Assembly: GCA_017622495.1 (NCBI GenBank)
Contig: JAGAQY010000025.1
Coordinates: 1-64,000 of the forward strand
Reading direction: 5' to 3'
Source: Bacteroidaceae bacterium
Lineage (GTDB): Bacteria; Bacteroidota; Bacteroidia; Bacteroidales; Bacteroidaceae
DNA: 64,000 nucleotides
Each line of letters starts with the position of its first letter. Within the stretch, counting starts at the first letter, position 1. Of the stretch, positions 54,692-61,971 are shown in pieces. Below the pieces are notes generated by a model. The model had not been told where the DNA came from and made no database searches. It worked only from the letters and a program-made list of their open reading frames with translations. Position numbers and translations under genes: made by a program.

Positions 54692-57600
54692 AACGACTAC
54701 TGACAGCTGTTGCACTCCTGTGCAGCCTCACCCTCCATGCTCAGCGCGGCGAGTACAACTTCGACTCCGACTGGCACTACACCTATGAAGGCACCTCCCA
54801 CGTGGCCACCTTGCCCCGTGCGTTCAACGAAGACTATGCCTACCGCGTAGCCATCGACAACCTCCCCGACGACACGGTGCGCTACACCAAGACCTTCCGC
54901 CTGCCCCGCAAGGCCAAGGGCAAGAAGGTGTTCATCGAGTTTGAGGGAGCCCGCCAGTCGGCCACCGTGTGGCTCAACGGCCACCGCGTAGGCATGAGCG
55001 AGAACGGCGTCATGGCCTTCGGCTTCGACCTCACCCCCTACATCAACTACGGTGGCGACAACCGCCTCGAGGTGCTCACCGACAACGACTGGAACTACCA
55101 CGAGCAGCAGCACCCCGACCACAGTCCCTACCAGTGGAACAACAAAAACTTCAACGCCAACTACGGCGGCCTGCCCAAGCATGTGCGCCTGCACATCACC
55201 GACCGCCTCTATCAGACACTGCCCCTCTACTCCAACCTCGGCACCACCGGCGTGTACATCTATGCCAAGGACATCGACGTGCCCTCACGCAGTGCCGAGA
55301 TCGTGGCCAGCTCCGAGGTGAAGAACGAGAATAGCAAGCCCCGCGAGGTAGTCTATGAGGTCGAGGTCATCGACAACGATGGCCACAGCCTCGGCACTTT
55401 CCGCAGCGCTGCCCAGCACATCGCTCCCGGCGCCACCGCCACGCTCAGCGCCTCCAGGCAGTTCAGCGGCCTCCACTTCTGGAGCTGGGGCTACGGCTAC
55501 CTCTACACCGTGAAGACCCGTCTGCTCGTAGGTGGCAAGTGCACCGATGAGGTAGTCACCCGCACCGGCTTCCGCAAGACCGAGTTTGGCAACGGCCTCT
55601 TCCGCCTCAACGACCGCGTGCTCATGGTCCACGGCTATGCCCAGCGCACCAGCAACGAGTGGCCCGGCGTAGGCATGAGCGTACCCGCCTGGCTCAGCGA
55701 CTACAGCAACCTCGAGATGGTGAAGAGTGGCGGCAACCTCGTGCGCTGGATGCATGTCACCCCCTGGAAGCAGGACATCGAGTCGTGCGACCGCGTAGGC
55801 CTCATCCAGGCTATGCCCGCCGGCGATGCCGAGAAAGATGTCGAGGGACGCCGCTGGGAGCACCGCGTGGAGCTCATGCGCGATGCCATCATCTACAACC
55901 GCAACAACCCCTCCATCATCTTCTACGAGTGTGGCAATGAAAACATCTCCGACACCCACATGGCCGAGATGAAGGCCATCCGCGACCTCTACGACCCCCA
56001 TGGAGGCCGTGCCATCGGCAGCCGCGAGATGCTCGGCAGCAAGGTATCAGAGTATGGTGGCGAGATGCTCTACATCAACAAGAGCGGTGGCCAGCCCCTC
56101 TGGGCCATGGAGTACTGCCGCGACGAGGGCCTACGCCGCTACTGGGACAACTGGAGCTACCCCTACCACCGCAGTGGCGACGGACCGCTCTACCGGGGTG
56201 TCGACGCCTCGGCCTACAACCACAACCAGGACCAGCTCGCCGTAGAGCACATACGCCGCTGGTACGACTACTGGGAGGTGCGCCCCGGCATGGGCAAGCG
56301 CGTCAGCTCGGGCGGTGTCAAGATTATCTTCTCCGACACCAACACCCACTTCCGTGGCGAGTCGAACTACCGCACCAGCGGTGTGTCCGATGCCATGCGT
56401 CTGCCCAAGGACTCCTACTACGCCCATCAGGTGATGTGGAACGGATGGGTCGACCCCGAGACACCGCAGACCTATATCATGGGCCACTGGAACTACCCCG
56501 CGGGCACCGTCAAGCCCATCTATGTAGTCTCCAACGCTCCCCGCGTAGAGCTGCTCCTCAATGGCCAGTCAGTAGGCACCGCCCGCCGCGAGTATGAGTT
56601 CCTCTACACCTTCGACTCCGTAGCCTACCGCCCCGGCACCCTGCAGGCCATCTCCTACGACGAGCAGGGCCAGCAGGTATCTGAGTACACCCTTACCACC
56701 GTGGGCGAAGCAGCCACGCTGAGCCTCTCGCTCATGACAGCCCCCGACGGCATGCGTGCCGACGGTGCCGACCTCGCCCTCATCACCTTCGAGGTGCTCG
56801 ACAGCGAAGGCCGTCGCTGCCCGCTCGACAACCGCAACGTCACCTTCACCCTCGAGGGACCTGCCCAGTGGCGTGGAGGCCTTGCCAAGGGCGACGGCAA
56901 CTGCGTGCTCTCCACCACCCTGCCCGTAGAGTGTGGCGTCAACCGAGCCCTCGTGCGCAGCCTCACCGAGGCAGGCACCATCCGCCTCACCGCCCAAGCC
57001 GAAGGGCTGGCACCGCAGACCATCGAGTGGACGAGCCGCCCCGTAACCGTAGCTCATGGCCTCAGTGCCGAGCACCAGCGCGACATCCTCCCCTCCTACC
57101 TCGGCCGTGGCGAGACACCCGCCACCCCATCCTACACCGACCATAAGGAAACCCTCACCATAGCCCGCGTCATCGACAGCCAGGGCACCACACCCCGCGA
57201 CAGCCACCCCAGCACCGACGACAATGAGGAGACCGAGTGGCGCAACGATGGCACCAAGCGCACCTCATGGATCACCTACGAACTGGACGCTCCCGCACGC
57301 CTCGACGAGGTATCGCTCAAGCTCACCGGCTGGCGCCGCCGCAGCTATCCGCTCGAGATCTTTGCCGACACCACCCTCGTGTGGGCAGGCAACACCCCCA
57401 TGACCCTCGGCTACGTACACCTGCCCGTCAAGTCCACCCTATGCTCGCGCGTCACCATCCGCCTCAAGGGCACAGCCACCGAGAGCGACGCCTTCGGACA
57501 GATTACCGAGCTGACCGCCCCCGTAGCCAATGAGCTCGACCTCTACAAAGCCAAGGATGGCGACAAGGTACGCAGCGAACTGCGCATCGTGGAGATCGAC

Positions 57601-58656
57601 CTGCTGAAGTGGAAGAGTCGCGATGCACAGGACTTCGTCAAGGGAGCCGACGTAGGTTTCCTCACCGGTCAGGAGAAGCGCGGCGTAGTGTTCCACGACC
57701 GCAACGGCAAGGAGCGCGAATGTCTCGAACTGCTCAAGAACGACTATCAGATGGGCGCCATCCGCATGCGTGTGTGGGTCGACCCCCGTGGCGGCACCAA
57801 CGACAAGCACGAGCTCCTCGCCATGGCCAAGCGCGTCAAGGCCCTGGGCATGGACCTCATGGTCGACTTCCACTACAGCGACTCCTGGGCCGACCCCGCC
57901 AAGCAGCCCATCCCCAAGGCATGGCTCGGCCACTCCTACGAAGAGATGAAGCACGACCTCCGTGCCCACACCATCGACGTGCTCACCCTCCTCAAGGACA
58001 ACGGCATCACCCCCCGCTGGGTGCAGGTAGGCAACGAAACCACCAACGGCATGCTCTGGAGCGTCAAGACCAATGAGCGCGGCTGGGAGGTGAAAGACTC
58101 GCTCGGCCACACCACCATCACCCACTCCATGGGCCACATCAAGACCCAGCCCGAGCAGTATGCCGGCTTCATCCGCACCGGCTACGACGCCGTCAAGGAG
58201 GTCTTCCCCGAAGCCATCGTCATCGTACACCTCGACCGTGGCCACCGCCAAAGCCTCTACGACTGGCACCTCGACACACTGCTCAAGCATGGAGGCAAGT
58301 TCGACATGATAGGCATGTCGCTCTACCCCTACTGGGCCATGCAAGGCAAGCCCGACGTCAAGGCCGACGACATCATCACCGACTGCATCGCCAACATCCG
58401 CCACGTCAGCGAGAAGTACGGCTGCGACGTCATGATTGTAGAGACCGGCTACGAAGTCGACGAGCGCCACCCCGAGGTGATGGAAGAGGGTCGCCGCCAG
58501 CTCACCCGCGCCATCCACGAGGCACGCACCCAGACCAACGGTCGCTGCCGCGGCATCTTCTATTGGGAGCCCCAGTGCCTCCCCGGAGGCTACAAGCTGG
58601 GTGCCTTCAACAGCAATGCCGCCCCCACAGCCATCATGGAAGCCTTCGTGGAGTGA
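54688..58656 (+). CDS. GH2 - galactose-binding-like - GH53 fusion enzyme
   Basis: The 1322-residue exported protein (signal MKRLLTAVALLCSLTLHAQ) joins two hydrolases. Residues about 20-590 are a GH2 beta-galactosidase with acid/base Glu in YECGNEN (near 412) and likely nucleophile Glu in WAMEYCRDE (near 473). Ig-like C-terminal GH2 domains follow to about 790. Residues about 825-950 look like a discoidin/CBM32-type domain (STDDNEETEWRNDG). Residues about 980-1322 are a GH53 endo-beta-1,4-galactanase, with acid/base in VQVGNETTNG (near 1113) and nucleophile in MIVETGYEV (near 1250). One polypeptide could cut pectic galactan and trim the products. No T9SS tail is seen. Confidence 0.88.
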   Translation: MKRLLTAVALLCSLTLHAQRGEYNFDSDWHYTYEGTSHVATLPRAFNEDYAYRVAIDNLPDDTVRYTKTFRLPRKAKGKKVFIEFEGARQSATVWLNGHRVGMSENGVMAFGFDLTPYINYGGDNRLEVLTDNDWNYHEQQHPDHSPYQWNNKNFNANYGGLPKHVRLHITDRLYQTLPLYSNLGTTGVYIYAKDIDVPSRSAEIVASSEVKNENSKPREVVYEVEVIDNDGHSLGTFRSAAQHIAPGATATLSASRQFSGLHFWSWGYGYLYTVKTRLLVGGKCTDEVVTRTGFRKTEFGNGLFRLNDRVLMVHGYAQRTSNEWPGVGMSVPAWLSDYSNLEMVKSGGNLVRWMHVTPWKQDIESCDRVGLIQAMPAGDAEKDVEGRRWEHRVELMRDAIIYNRNNPSIIFYECGNENISDTHMAEMKAIRDLYDPHGGRAIGSREMLGSKVSEYGGEMLYINKSGGQPLWAMEYCRDEGLRRYWDNWSYPYHRSGDGPLYRGVDASAYNHNQDQLAVEHIRRWYDYWEVRPGMGKRVSSGGVKIIFSDTNTHFRGESNYRTSGVSDAMRLPKDSYYAHQVMWNGWVDPETPQTYIMGHWNYPAGTVKPIYVVSNAPRVELLLNGQSVGTARREYEFLYTFDSVAYRPGTLQAISYDEQGQQVSEYTLTTVGEAATLSLSLMTAPDGMRADGADLALITFEVLDSEGRRCPLDNRNVTFTLEGPAQWRGGLAKGDGNCVLSTTLPVECGVNRALVRSLTEAGTIRLTAQAEGLAPQTIEWTSRPVTVAHGLSAEHQRDILPSYLGRGETPATPSYTDHKETLTIARVIDSQGTTPRDSHPSTDDNEETEWRNDGTKRTSWITYELDAPARLDEVSLKLTGWRRRSYPLEIFADTTLVWAGNTPMTLGYVHLPVKSTLCSRVTIRLKGTATESDAFGQITELTAPVANELDLYKAKDGDKVRSELRIVEIDLLKWKSRDAQDFVKGADVGFLTGQEKRGVVFHDRNGKERECLELLKNDYQMGAIRMRVWVDPRGGTNDKHELLAMAKRVKALGMDLMVDFHYSDSWADPAKQPIPKAWLGHSYEEMKHDLRAHTIDVLTLLKDNGITPRWVQVGNETTNGMLWSVKTNERGWEVKDSLGHTTITHSMGHIKTQPEQYAGFIRTGYDAVKEVFPEAIVIVHLDRGHRQSLYDWHLDTLLKHGGKFDMIGMSLYPYWAMQGKPDVKADDIITDCIANIRHVSEKYGCDVMIVETGYEVDERHPEVMEEGRRQLTRAIHEARTQTNGRCRGIFYWEPQCLPGGYKLGAFNSNAAPTAIMEAFVE

Positions 58657-58705
58657 GGCTTCATCCTACCATACACATACCCTTCACTCTATCTGATACA
58701 AACAA

Positions 58706-58737
58706 AGAGGTCGGCACTCTCACGAGTACCGGCCTCT
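58706..58737 (+). terminator. Hairpin after the GH2-GH53 gene
   Basis: AGAGGTCGGCACTC pairs with GAGTACCGGCCTCT around loop TCAC with one mismatch and one wobble. The T tract after it is weak, so termination is probable but not certain. Confidence 0.6.
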
Positions 58738-58800
58738 GCTGTCGATTTAGCGTTAGAATTGTTCAAGAAGCTAAAGCTCTTTCGAGTAGCTCAGAATCCG

Positions 58801-59436
58801 CTACTCCCCCACCCAGCGATAGTAGTGGCTGCTCTTGGGTACCAGCGCAAGCTTGCCCTGCTCCACATAAGCCTTGAGTTTGCGATAGGCCGTGCTCACC
58901 GCAAAGTGCCCTATACGGGCCAGTTCGCGCACATGGATATCCTCGTGAGTGGCAAAGTATTCGCGCAGCGCCTCCTCCAGCTCGGCCTCGGTGAGCGGCT
59001 TGCGCTCCGCTCCCTCCACGCTAAACTTCACATCGGCCAGGCGCGAGGCCAAGTTCTTGTCGGGGCGGAAGCGGATGCCACTGATGCGCACCTCCTTGCC
59101 CGTGGGCGGTGTCGTGCCCTTGTGGCTGCTCAGCTCCATATTCAGCGTGCCCAGCCCTGCAAGGTCCACGCGATAGCCATGAGCGAGTGCCTCCACGATG
59201 CGCTCGCTCATGGCATCCCACACCAGTTTTACATCCGTCTCCGTAGCCGTCGTGGCATCGCAGATATCCTTGGCAAGGGAGGCCACATCCACCTTCAGCG
59301 GGTGCGACACGGTGAGCGCCATCCCCTCCGCCTCGGTGCTGGCCCCACACATCAGTTTACGACTCGTGGCCTTGCAAGCCACCTCAATCCCATACATACG
59401 CTTGTGCGCTGCAGTCTTGTACTTCTTTGTCTTCAT
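58801..59436 (-). CDS. HU-like DNA-binding protein with C-terminal winged helix
   Basis: The 211-residue protein belongs to the Bacteroidetes HU-like group: residues about 25-130 show the HU/IHF pattern (SLAKDICDATTATETDVKLVWDAMSERIVEALAHG, VDLAGLGTLNMEL, ISGIRFRPDKNLASRLADV). The C-terminal part (about 145-205, LREYFATHEDIHVRELARIGHFAVSTAYRKLKAYVEQG) looks like a winged helix-turn-helix. Two DNA-binding parts in one protein suggest a nucleoid-type regulator. Its long 5' region carries an inverted-repeat element and an array of five phased palindromes, making autoregulation an attractive but untested idea. Confidence 0.75.
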   Translation of the reverse strand: MKTKKYKTAAHKRMYGIEVACKATSRKLMCGASTEAEGMALTVSHPLKVDVASLAKDICDATTATETDVKLVWDAMSERIVEALAHGYRVDLAGLGTLNMELSSHKGTTPPTGKEVRISGIRFRPDKNLASRLADVKFSVEGAERKPLTEAELEEALREYFATHEDIHVRELARIGHFAVSTAYRKLKAYVEQGKLALVPKSSHYYRWVGE

Positions 59437-59477
59437 ATCTATATATAGTTACTTAAGTTTCGCAAACTCAACTTTCA

Positions 59478-59630
59478 GGAGGTAAGGGAGTTAAAATGGA
59501 GTTACCACTACGCTTTGCTCCGTTAAGGAGTTAAATGCCGATAGTATAGTGCGCGCGTTCTGTACATTCGGCCTTTATCTTCTTAGGCTCGAAGAGCCGA
59601 TAACTTCATTTAACTACTGTTATCTCCTTT
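59478..59630. repeat. GGAGTTAAATG-armed inverted-repeat element, copy c
   Basis: The left arm is GGAGGTAAGGGAGTTAAAAT ... AAGGAGTTAAATGCCGATAGTA. The right arm is ATTCGGCCTTTATCTTC ... TTTAACTACTGTTATCTCC. The core sequences match copies a and b in the mmd operon. It lies in the leader region of the HU-like gene. Confidence 0.8.
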
Positions 59631-59631
59631 G

Positions 59632-59648
59632 CTTTCGCACTTGCGAAA
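59632..59648. promoter_or_regulatory. CTTTCGCA/TGCGAAAG palindrome
   Basis: CTTTCGCA and TGCGAAAG form an 8-bp inverted repeat with a 1-nt spacer between 59632 and 59648. Its centre is about 66 bp (three 22-bp periods) from the first palindrome of the array at 59701-59810; the intervening positions show no palindrome, so the phasing may be chance. Confidence 0.4.
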
Positions 59649-59700
59649 GTTGAGGATACTAATCTCAATCCCAGCATTTTACTTCAATCACCATATATTA

Positions 59701-59810
59701 TCCTCGCGAGGAGAATATATTACTCTCGCGAGAGGAATACTTTATCTTCGCGAAGAGAATAGTTTATCCTCGTGAGGGTAATAAATTCTCTTCGCGAGGG
59801 TAAGAATTTT
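59701..59810. repeat. Five palindromic 22-bp units in tandem (array A)
   Basis: Units start at 59701, 59723, 59745, 59767 and 59789. Palindromic cores are CCTCGCGAGG, CTCTCGCGAGAG, CTTCGCGAAG, CCTCGTGAGG and CTTCGCGAGG, with centres exactly 22 bp apart. Tails are A/T-rich (GAATA, GTAATA). The bases of each core vary in a compensatory way in the first three units, so the palindrome itself is kept while the sequence changes. The array lies between a minus-strand promoter (59824-59854) and the HU-like gene. Confidence 0.85.
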
Positions 59811-59823
59811 TGTTACTACAGAA

Positions 59824-59854
59824 CAAAGATAATGGTTTATAATTTCTCTTGCAA
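59824..59854 (-). promoter_or_regulatory. Minus-strand promoter upstream of array A
   Basis: On the minus strand TTG (59854-59852), a 20-bp spacer and TATCTTTG (59831-59824) match the Bacteroidetes promoter. Transcription would start near 59818 and run through array A towards the HU-like gene, giving a leader of about 380 nt. I see no other -7 box between here and the gene. Confidence 0.6.
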
Positions 59855-59992
59855 TGGTTGGAGCGAGAAAAAGAAATCCGACCTACAATTGAGGGAAGAA
59901 AACAGCGTTTCCCCTCCCTCCTTCGTACTTAGATGTCGTAAATAAAATTGTAATTAATTTAAGAAAGAGATATGATGAGAAAAGTTGCACTC

Positions 59993-60208
59993 TTACTTTC
60001 CTCTTTCCCTCCAAATCTCCTCTGCCAGATAGTGGTCGCTACGGCAATGAAGGTCGGCAGTGCCATCCTCGATAAGGGGCAATAGTGGGGAATTGTAGAA
60101 GATGTCCATAGCCTCCTCGAGCGACACGCCGTGTAGTTCGCTGATGGCGCTGATGATACGCGCATACTTGGCTTCGAGAATAGCATGAAAGGCTTCGTCG
60201 CGCATCAT
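59993..60208 (-). CDS. Small helical protein of the DUF3990 cassette
   Basis: A 71-residue protein predicted to be mostly helical (EAFHAILEAKYARIISAISELHGVSLEEAMDIF, then YNSPLLPLIEDGTADLHC). The pattern of a helical N-half, a Y-x-S turn and a conserved-looking T-x-L-x-x-x-S-x-x-Y segment recurs in small proteins near DUF3791/DUF3990 genes. The gene overlaps the DUF3990 stop as ATGA, and a double Met start leaves a one-codon ambiguity. It is the third gene of the cassette. The family name is uncertain. Confidence 0.65.
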   Translation of the reverse strand: MMRDEAFHAILEAKYARIISAISELHGVSLEEAMDIFYNSPLLPLIEDGTADLHCRSDHYLAEEIWRERGK

Positions 60209-60675
60209 AACTTACGGCTTTCTATATGGGTGAGACATTGGTCTATGGCCTGCTGTGTACGGAAACAGAGCTGATAGTTGGGTTGTTCATAGACAAGGCG
60301 GCGCAAGGCATCGTGCTTGCTGATGTCGCCTGAGAAGTAGAGGTCAAGTGTACGGAAGACCTTGTCGTTGGCAATGCCACCACGCACAATGTCCCAATCG
60401 CCTAGAATGCGACCGGCACGGCACTCGCTAACGAAATCGAGCCATTCCTCATTGTAGGCATCAAAACTCAAGACCTTCCATTCTACAAAGTCCTCACGCA
60501 TCTCGTAGAGATTGAGCCACGCCTCGCGCCCACGGCGAATGAAACGCTGACCATAATCTATGGCTTGCTGCTCGAGGGTGGTGACATAGAAGCCAGGACC
60601 AAAATCGAGGAACGAACGCGAGTGCTCCGTATCGGGGCGTTCTACAACGACAGATGATGCGTGATACACCTTCAT
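60205..60675 (-). CDS. DUF3990 protein, ADP-ribosyltransferase-like
   Basis: The 156-residue protein opens with MKVYHASSVVVERPD and has LDFGPGFYVTTLEQQAIDYGQRF, matching the DUF3990 pattern: YH(A/G)S, then DFG-x-GFY-x-T, then an AxxYA-like helix. These resemble the His, Tyr/Ser and NAD-pocket positions of ADP-ribosyltransferase folds. The first gene of the cassette overlaps it by ATGA and it overlaps the third likewise. A toxin role is inferred from this layout and fold; the substrate is unknown. Confidence 0.75.
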   Translation of the reverse strand: MKVYHASSVVVERPDTEHSRSFLDFGPGFYVTTLEQQAIDYGQRFIRRGREAWLNLYEMREDFVEWKVLSFDAYNEEWLDFVSECRAGRILGDWDIVRGGIANDKVFRTLDLYFSGDISKHDALRRLVYEQPNYQLCFRTQQAIDQCLTHIESRKL

Positions 60676-60890
60676 GATGGCAACACTCCTTTCTCCCTCA
60701 TATATTCGGTAAGGTCTTCGAGCAAGTACTCCTTGCTGAAGGTGTGCAGCACATCATAGCTCGGGATGATGTACTCGGTGAGAATCCCCGAACTCTTCAA
60801 CCGTTGGTACACCTCATGCGAGGAAATCCCCAGACGACGCGAGAGATTACCGATGCAATAGGTGGCAAAGTCGAGATTCGTAGTATTCAT
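60672..60890 (-). CDS. DUF3791 small protein
   Basis: The 72-residue protein (MNTTNLDFATYCIGNLSRRLGISS...) matches DUF3791: a helical N-half, a central GILTEYIIPSYDVLHTFS block and a C-terminal helix that ends EYMREKG. The frame extends upstream to 61007, but the promoter at 60916-60946 places the start at the ATG at 60890. It is the first gene of the ATGA-linked cassette and could be the antitoxin or a chaperone of the DUF3990 protein; this is inference. Confidence 0.75.
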   Translation of the reverse strand: MNTTNLDFATYCIGNLSRRLGISSHEVYQRLKSSGILTEYIIPSYDVLHTFSKEYLLEDLTEYMREKGVLPS

Positions 60891-60915
60891 ACCTTGGTTT
60901 TTAATAGTTCTTCCG

Positions 60916-60946
60916 CAAAAGTAACGATTACACAATAAAAAACAAA
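60916..60946 (-). promoter_or_regulatory. Promoter of the DUF3791-DUF3990 cassette
   Basis: On the minus strand TTTG (60946-60943), a 19-bp spacer and TACTTTTG (60923-60916) match the consensus exactly. The leader to the ATG at 60890 is about 20 nt. Confidence 0.8.
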
Positions 60947-60983
60947 GAAAACCATCGTTTTTCTCAACTTTACTCCAATGAGA

Positions 60984-61015
60984 TTTGGCTTTTCCGCTCA
61001 ATTGCACTAAATTCG
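60984..61015 (+). promoter_or_regulatory. Possible rightward promoter
   Basis: TTTG (60984-60987), a 20-bp spacer and TAAATTCG (61008-61015) form a near-consensus promoter pointing towards the structured RNA. The spacer GGCTTTTCCGCTCAATTGCAC resembles the tamB promoter spacer, allowing for several differences. Confidence 0.45.
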
Positions 61016-61205
61016 CCAGATATTAAGTGAAAATAGTATTAACAAATAAAACGAATTGCCTATGGAGTAAACCCGGACAGACGCTTTCGCGAAGGTTTGT
61101 GATAGTGAGAATATCACTTAAATAGAATTAATAATTCACAATTCAGAATTCAACAACGCGTCCCGTTCGTTCTTGATAAATATAGATATGGAGCTTTTGG
61201 CTCTT

Positions 61206-61366
61206 GTTCTCTTCTTAGTGAAAACCGCCAATTTTCAACACACGAGGACAAGCAGACTGAAGGTTCACCCCGATAGGGTGTGGACTATTCTGTGCTTGTT
61301 GTGTGGAAGGTCACTTGGCGGTACCTACTAAGAAGGCGAGTAACGGATGGTTTCACGCCTTTTCTT
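61206..61366 (+). ncRNA. Structured RNA candidate, 6S-like long hairpin
   Basis: Nested complementary segments define an irregular rod: CTTCTTAGT (61211-61219) with ACTAAGAAG (61327-61335), CCGCCAA (61225-61231) with TTGGCGG (61315-61321), CACAC (61239-61243) with GTGTG (61301-61305), ACAAGCA (61248-61254) with TGCTTGT (61293-61299), and a terminal CACCC-CGATA-GGGTG hairpin (61266-61280). Internal bubbles separate them. A GGCG...CGCC hairpin and TTTT follow (61334-61363), as a terminator would. The architecture and ~150-nt size resemble 6S RNA; a Bacteroidales-specific RNA family is an alternative. The 5' end is not fixed. Confidence 0.6.
61334..61366 (+). terminator. Terminator of the structured RNA
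   Basis: GGCG (61335-61338) opens a stem with CGCC (61356-61359), extended with two mismatches by G-C and A-T pairs up to GTAAC/GGTTTC, and is followed by TTTTC. It sits directly after the closing stem of the RNA. Confidence 0.6.
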
Positions 61367-61374
61367 ATATATTA

Positions 61375-61407
61375 TTTGAGTGGAGTAAGAATTTATATGT
61401 ACATTTG
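61375..61407 (+). promoter_or_regulatory. Promoter of the 61427 gene
   Basis: TTTG (61375-61378), a 21-bp spacer and TACATTTG (61400-61407) match the consensus. Transcription would start near 61414, leaving a leader of about 13 nt. Confidence 0.7.
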
Positions 61408-61426
61408 CACAAAATAGATAAATATT

Positions 61427-61867
61427 ATGCAAAAATCCAACAATTGTTTGTCGTACGATAGAGTATTGACCCTATTGCCTATGGGGTTTAAGCCAATGAA
61501 TATCATAAACTCCAAACAAAAACTGTATCAATCGCCCAAAGGTATAATTCTTCTAAAAGAATCACAGATCTATCGACCTCAAAATGTTTTGTGGTCTGGA
61601 GTAGACAAGGACATGTTACTGGAAAAGGAAGTTTCATTCCTTTGCATGACAGCAGGATTTATGGGGATATTGCTAATACCTGTCGAATGCTTAATACAAT
61701 ATATAGAAAACAACGATGTTTCTACATTAAAAAATGGACGCACAAATTTGAGGATACGTACTGATGAAGGGCGCTTTGTTTTATATGATACTAATGCCAA
61801 AGAATTGGATTTGACCAACTATTTCATACAAAACGAGTACAACGAATCTTTCCAAGATTCAATATAA
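61427..61867 (+). CDS. Hypothetical protein, 146 residues
   Basis: The frame has its own promoter and starts MQKSNNCLSYDRVLTLLPMG. There is no signal peptide. One moderately hydrophobic segment (about 63-84, EVSFLCMTAGFMGILLIPVECL) might be a buried helix or a membrane segment. The rest is mixed alpha/beta with a charged C-terminus (FIQNEYNESFQDSI). Base composition is AT-rich compared with the left part of the window, suggesting acquisition. I do not recognise the family. It precedes the susD gene by about 100 bp but susD has a -7 box of its own. Confidence 0.6.
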   Translation: MQKSNNCLSYDRVLTLLPMGFKPMNIINSKQKLYQSPKGIILLKESQIYRPQNVLWSGVDKDMLLEKEVSFLCMTAGFMGILLIPVECLIQYIENNDVSTLKNGRTNLRIRTDEGRFVLYDTNAKELDLTNYFIQNEYNESFQDSI

Positions 61868-61873
61868 GATATA

Positions 61874-61902
61874 TTGCAGCCAGTACTAATAATATAAATT
61901 TG
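61874..61902 (+). promoter_or_regulatory. Promoter of the susD-like gene
   Basis: TTG (61874-61876), an 18-bp spacer and TAAATTTG (61895-61902) are close to the consensus. The leader to the ATG at 61972 is about 65 nt. Confidence 0.5.
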
Positions 61903-61971
61903 GAAGGAAACGACAATGAAAAGCCTTTTTCTTTCATAAGATTTTGTTGAACAAATTAGTAAAAACTCAAA

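Noticed and set aside
57439..58518. 359-codon minus-strand frame inside the GH53 domain
   Set aside because: Antisense shadow; the plus strand encodes clear GH53 motifs.
59701..59810. CRISPR array or protein-coding repeat
   Set aside because: No spacers between the 22-bp units, and 22 is not a multiple of three; no long frame runs through.
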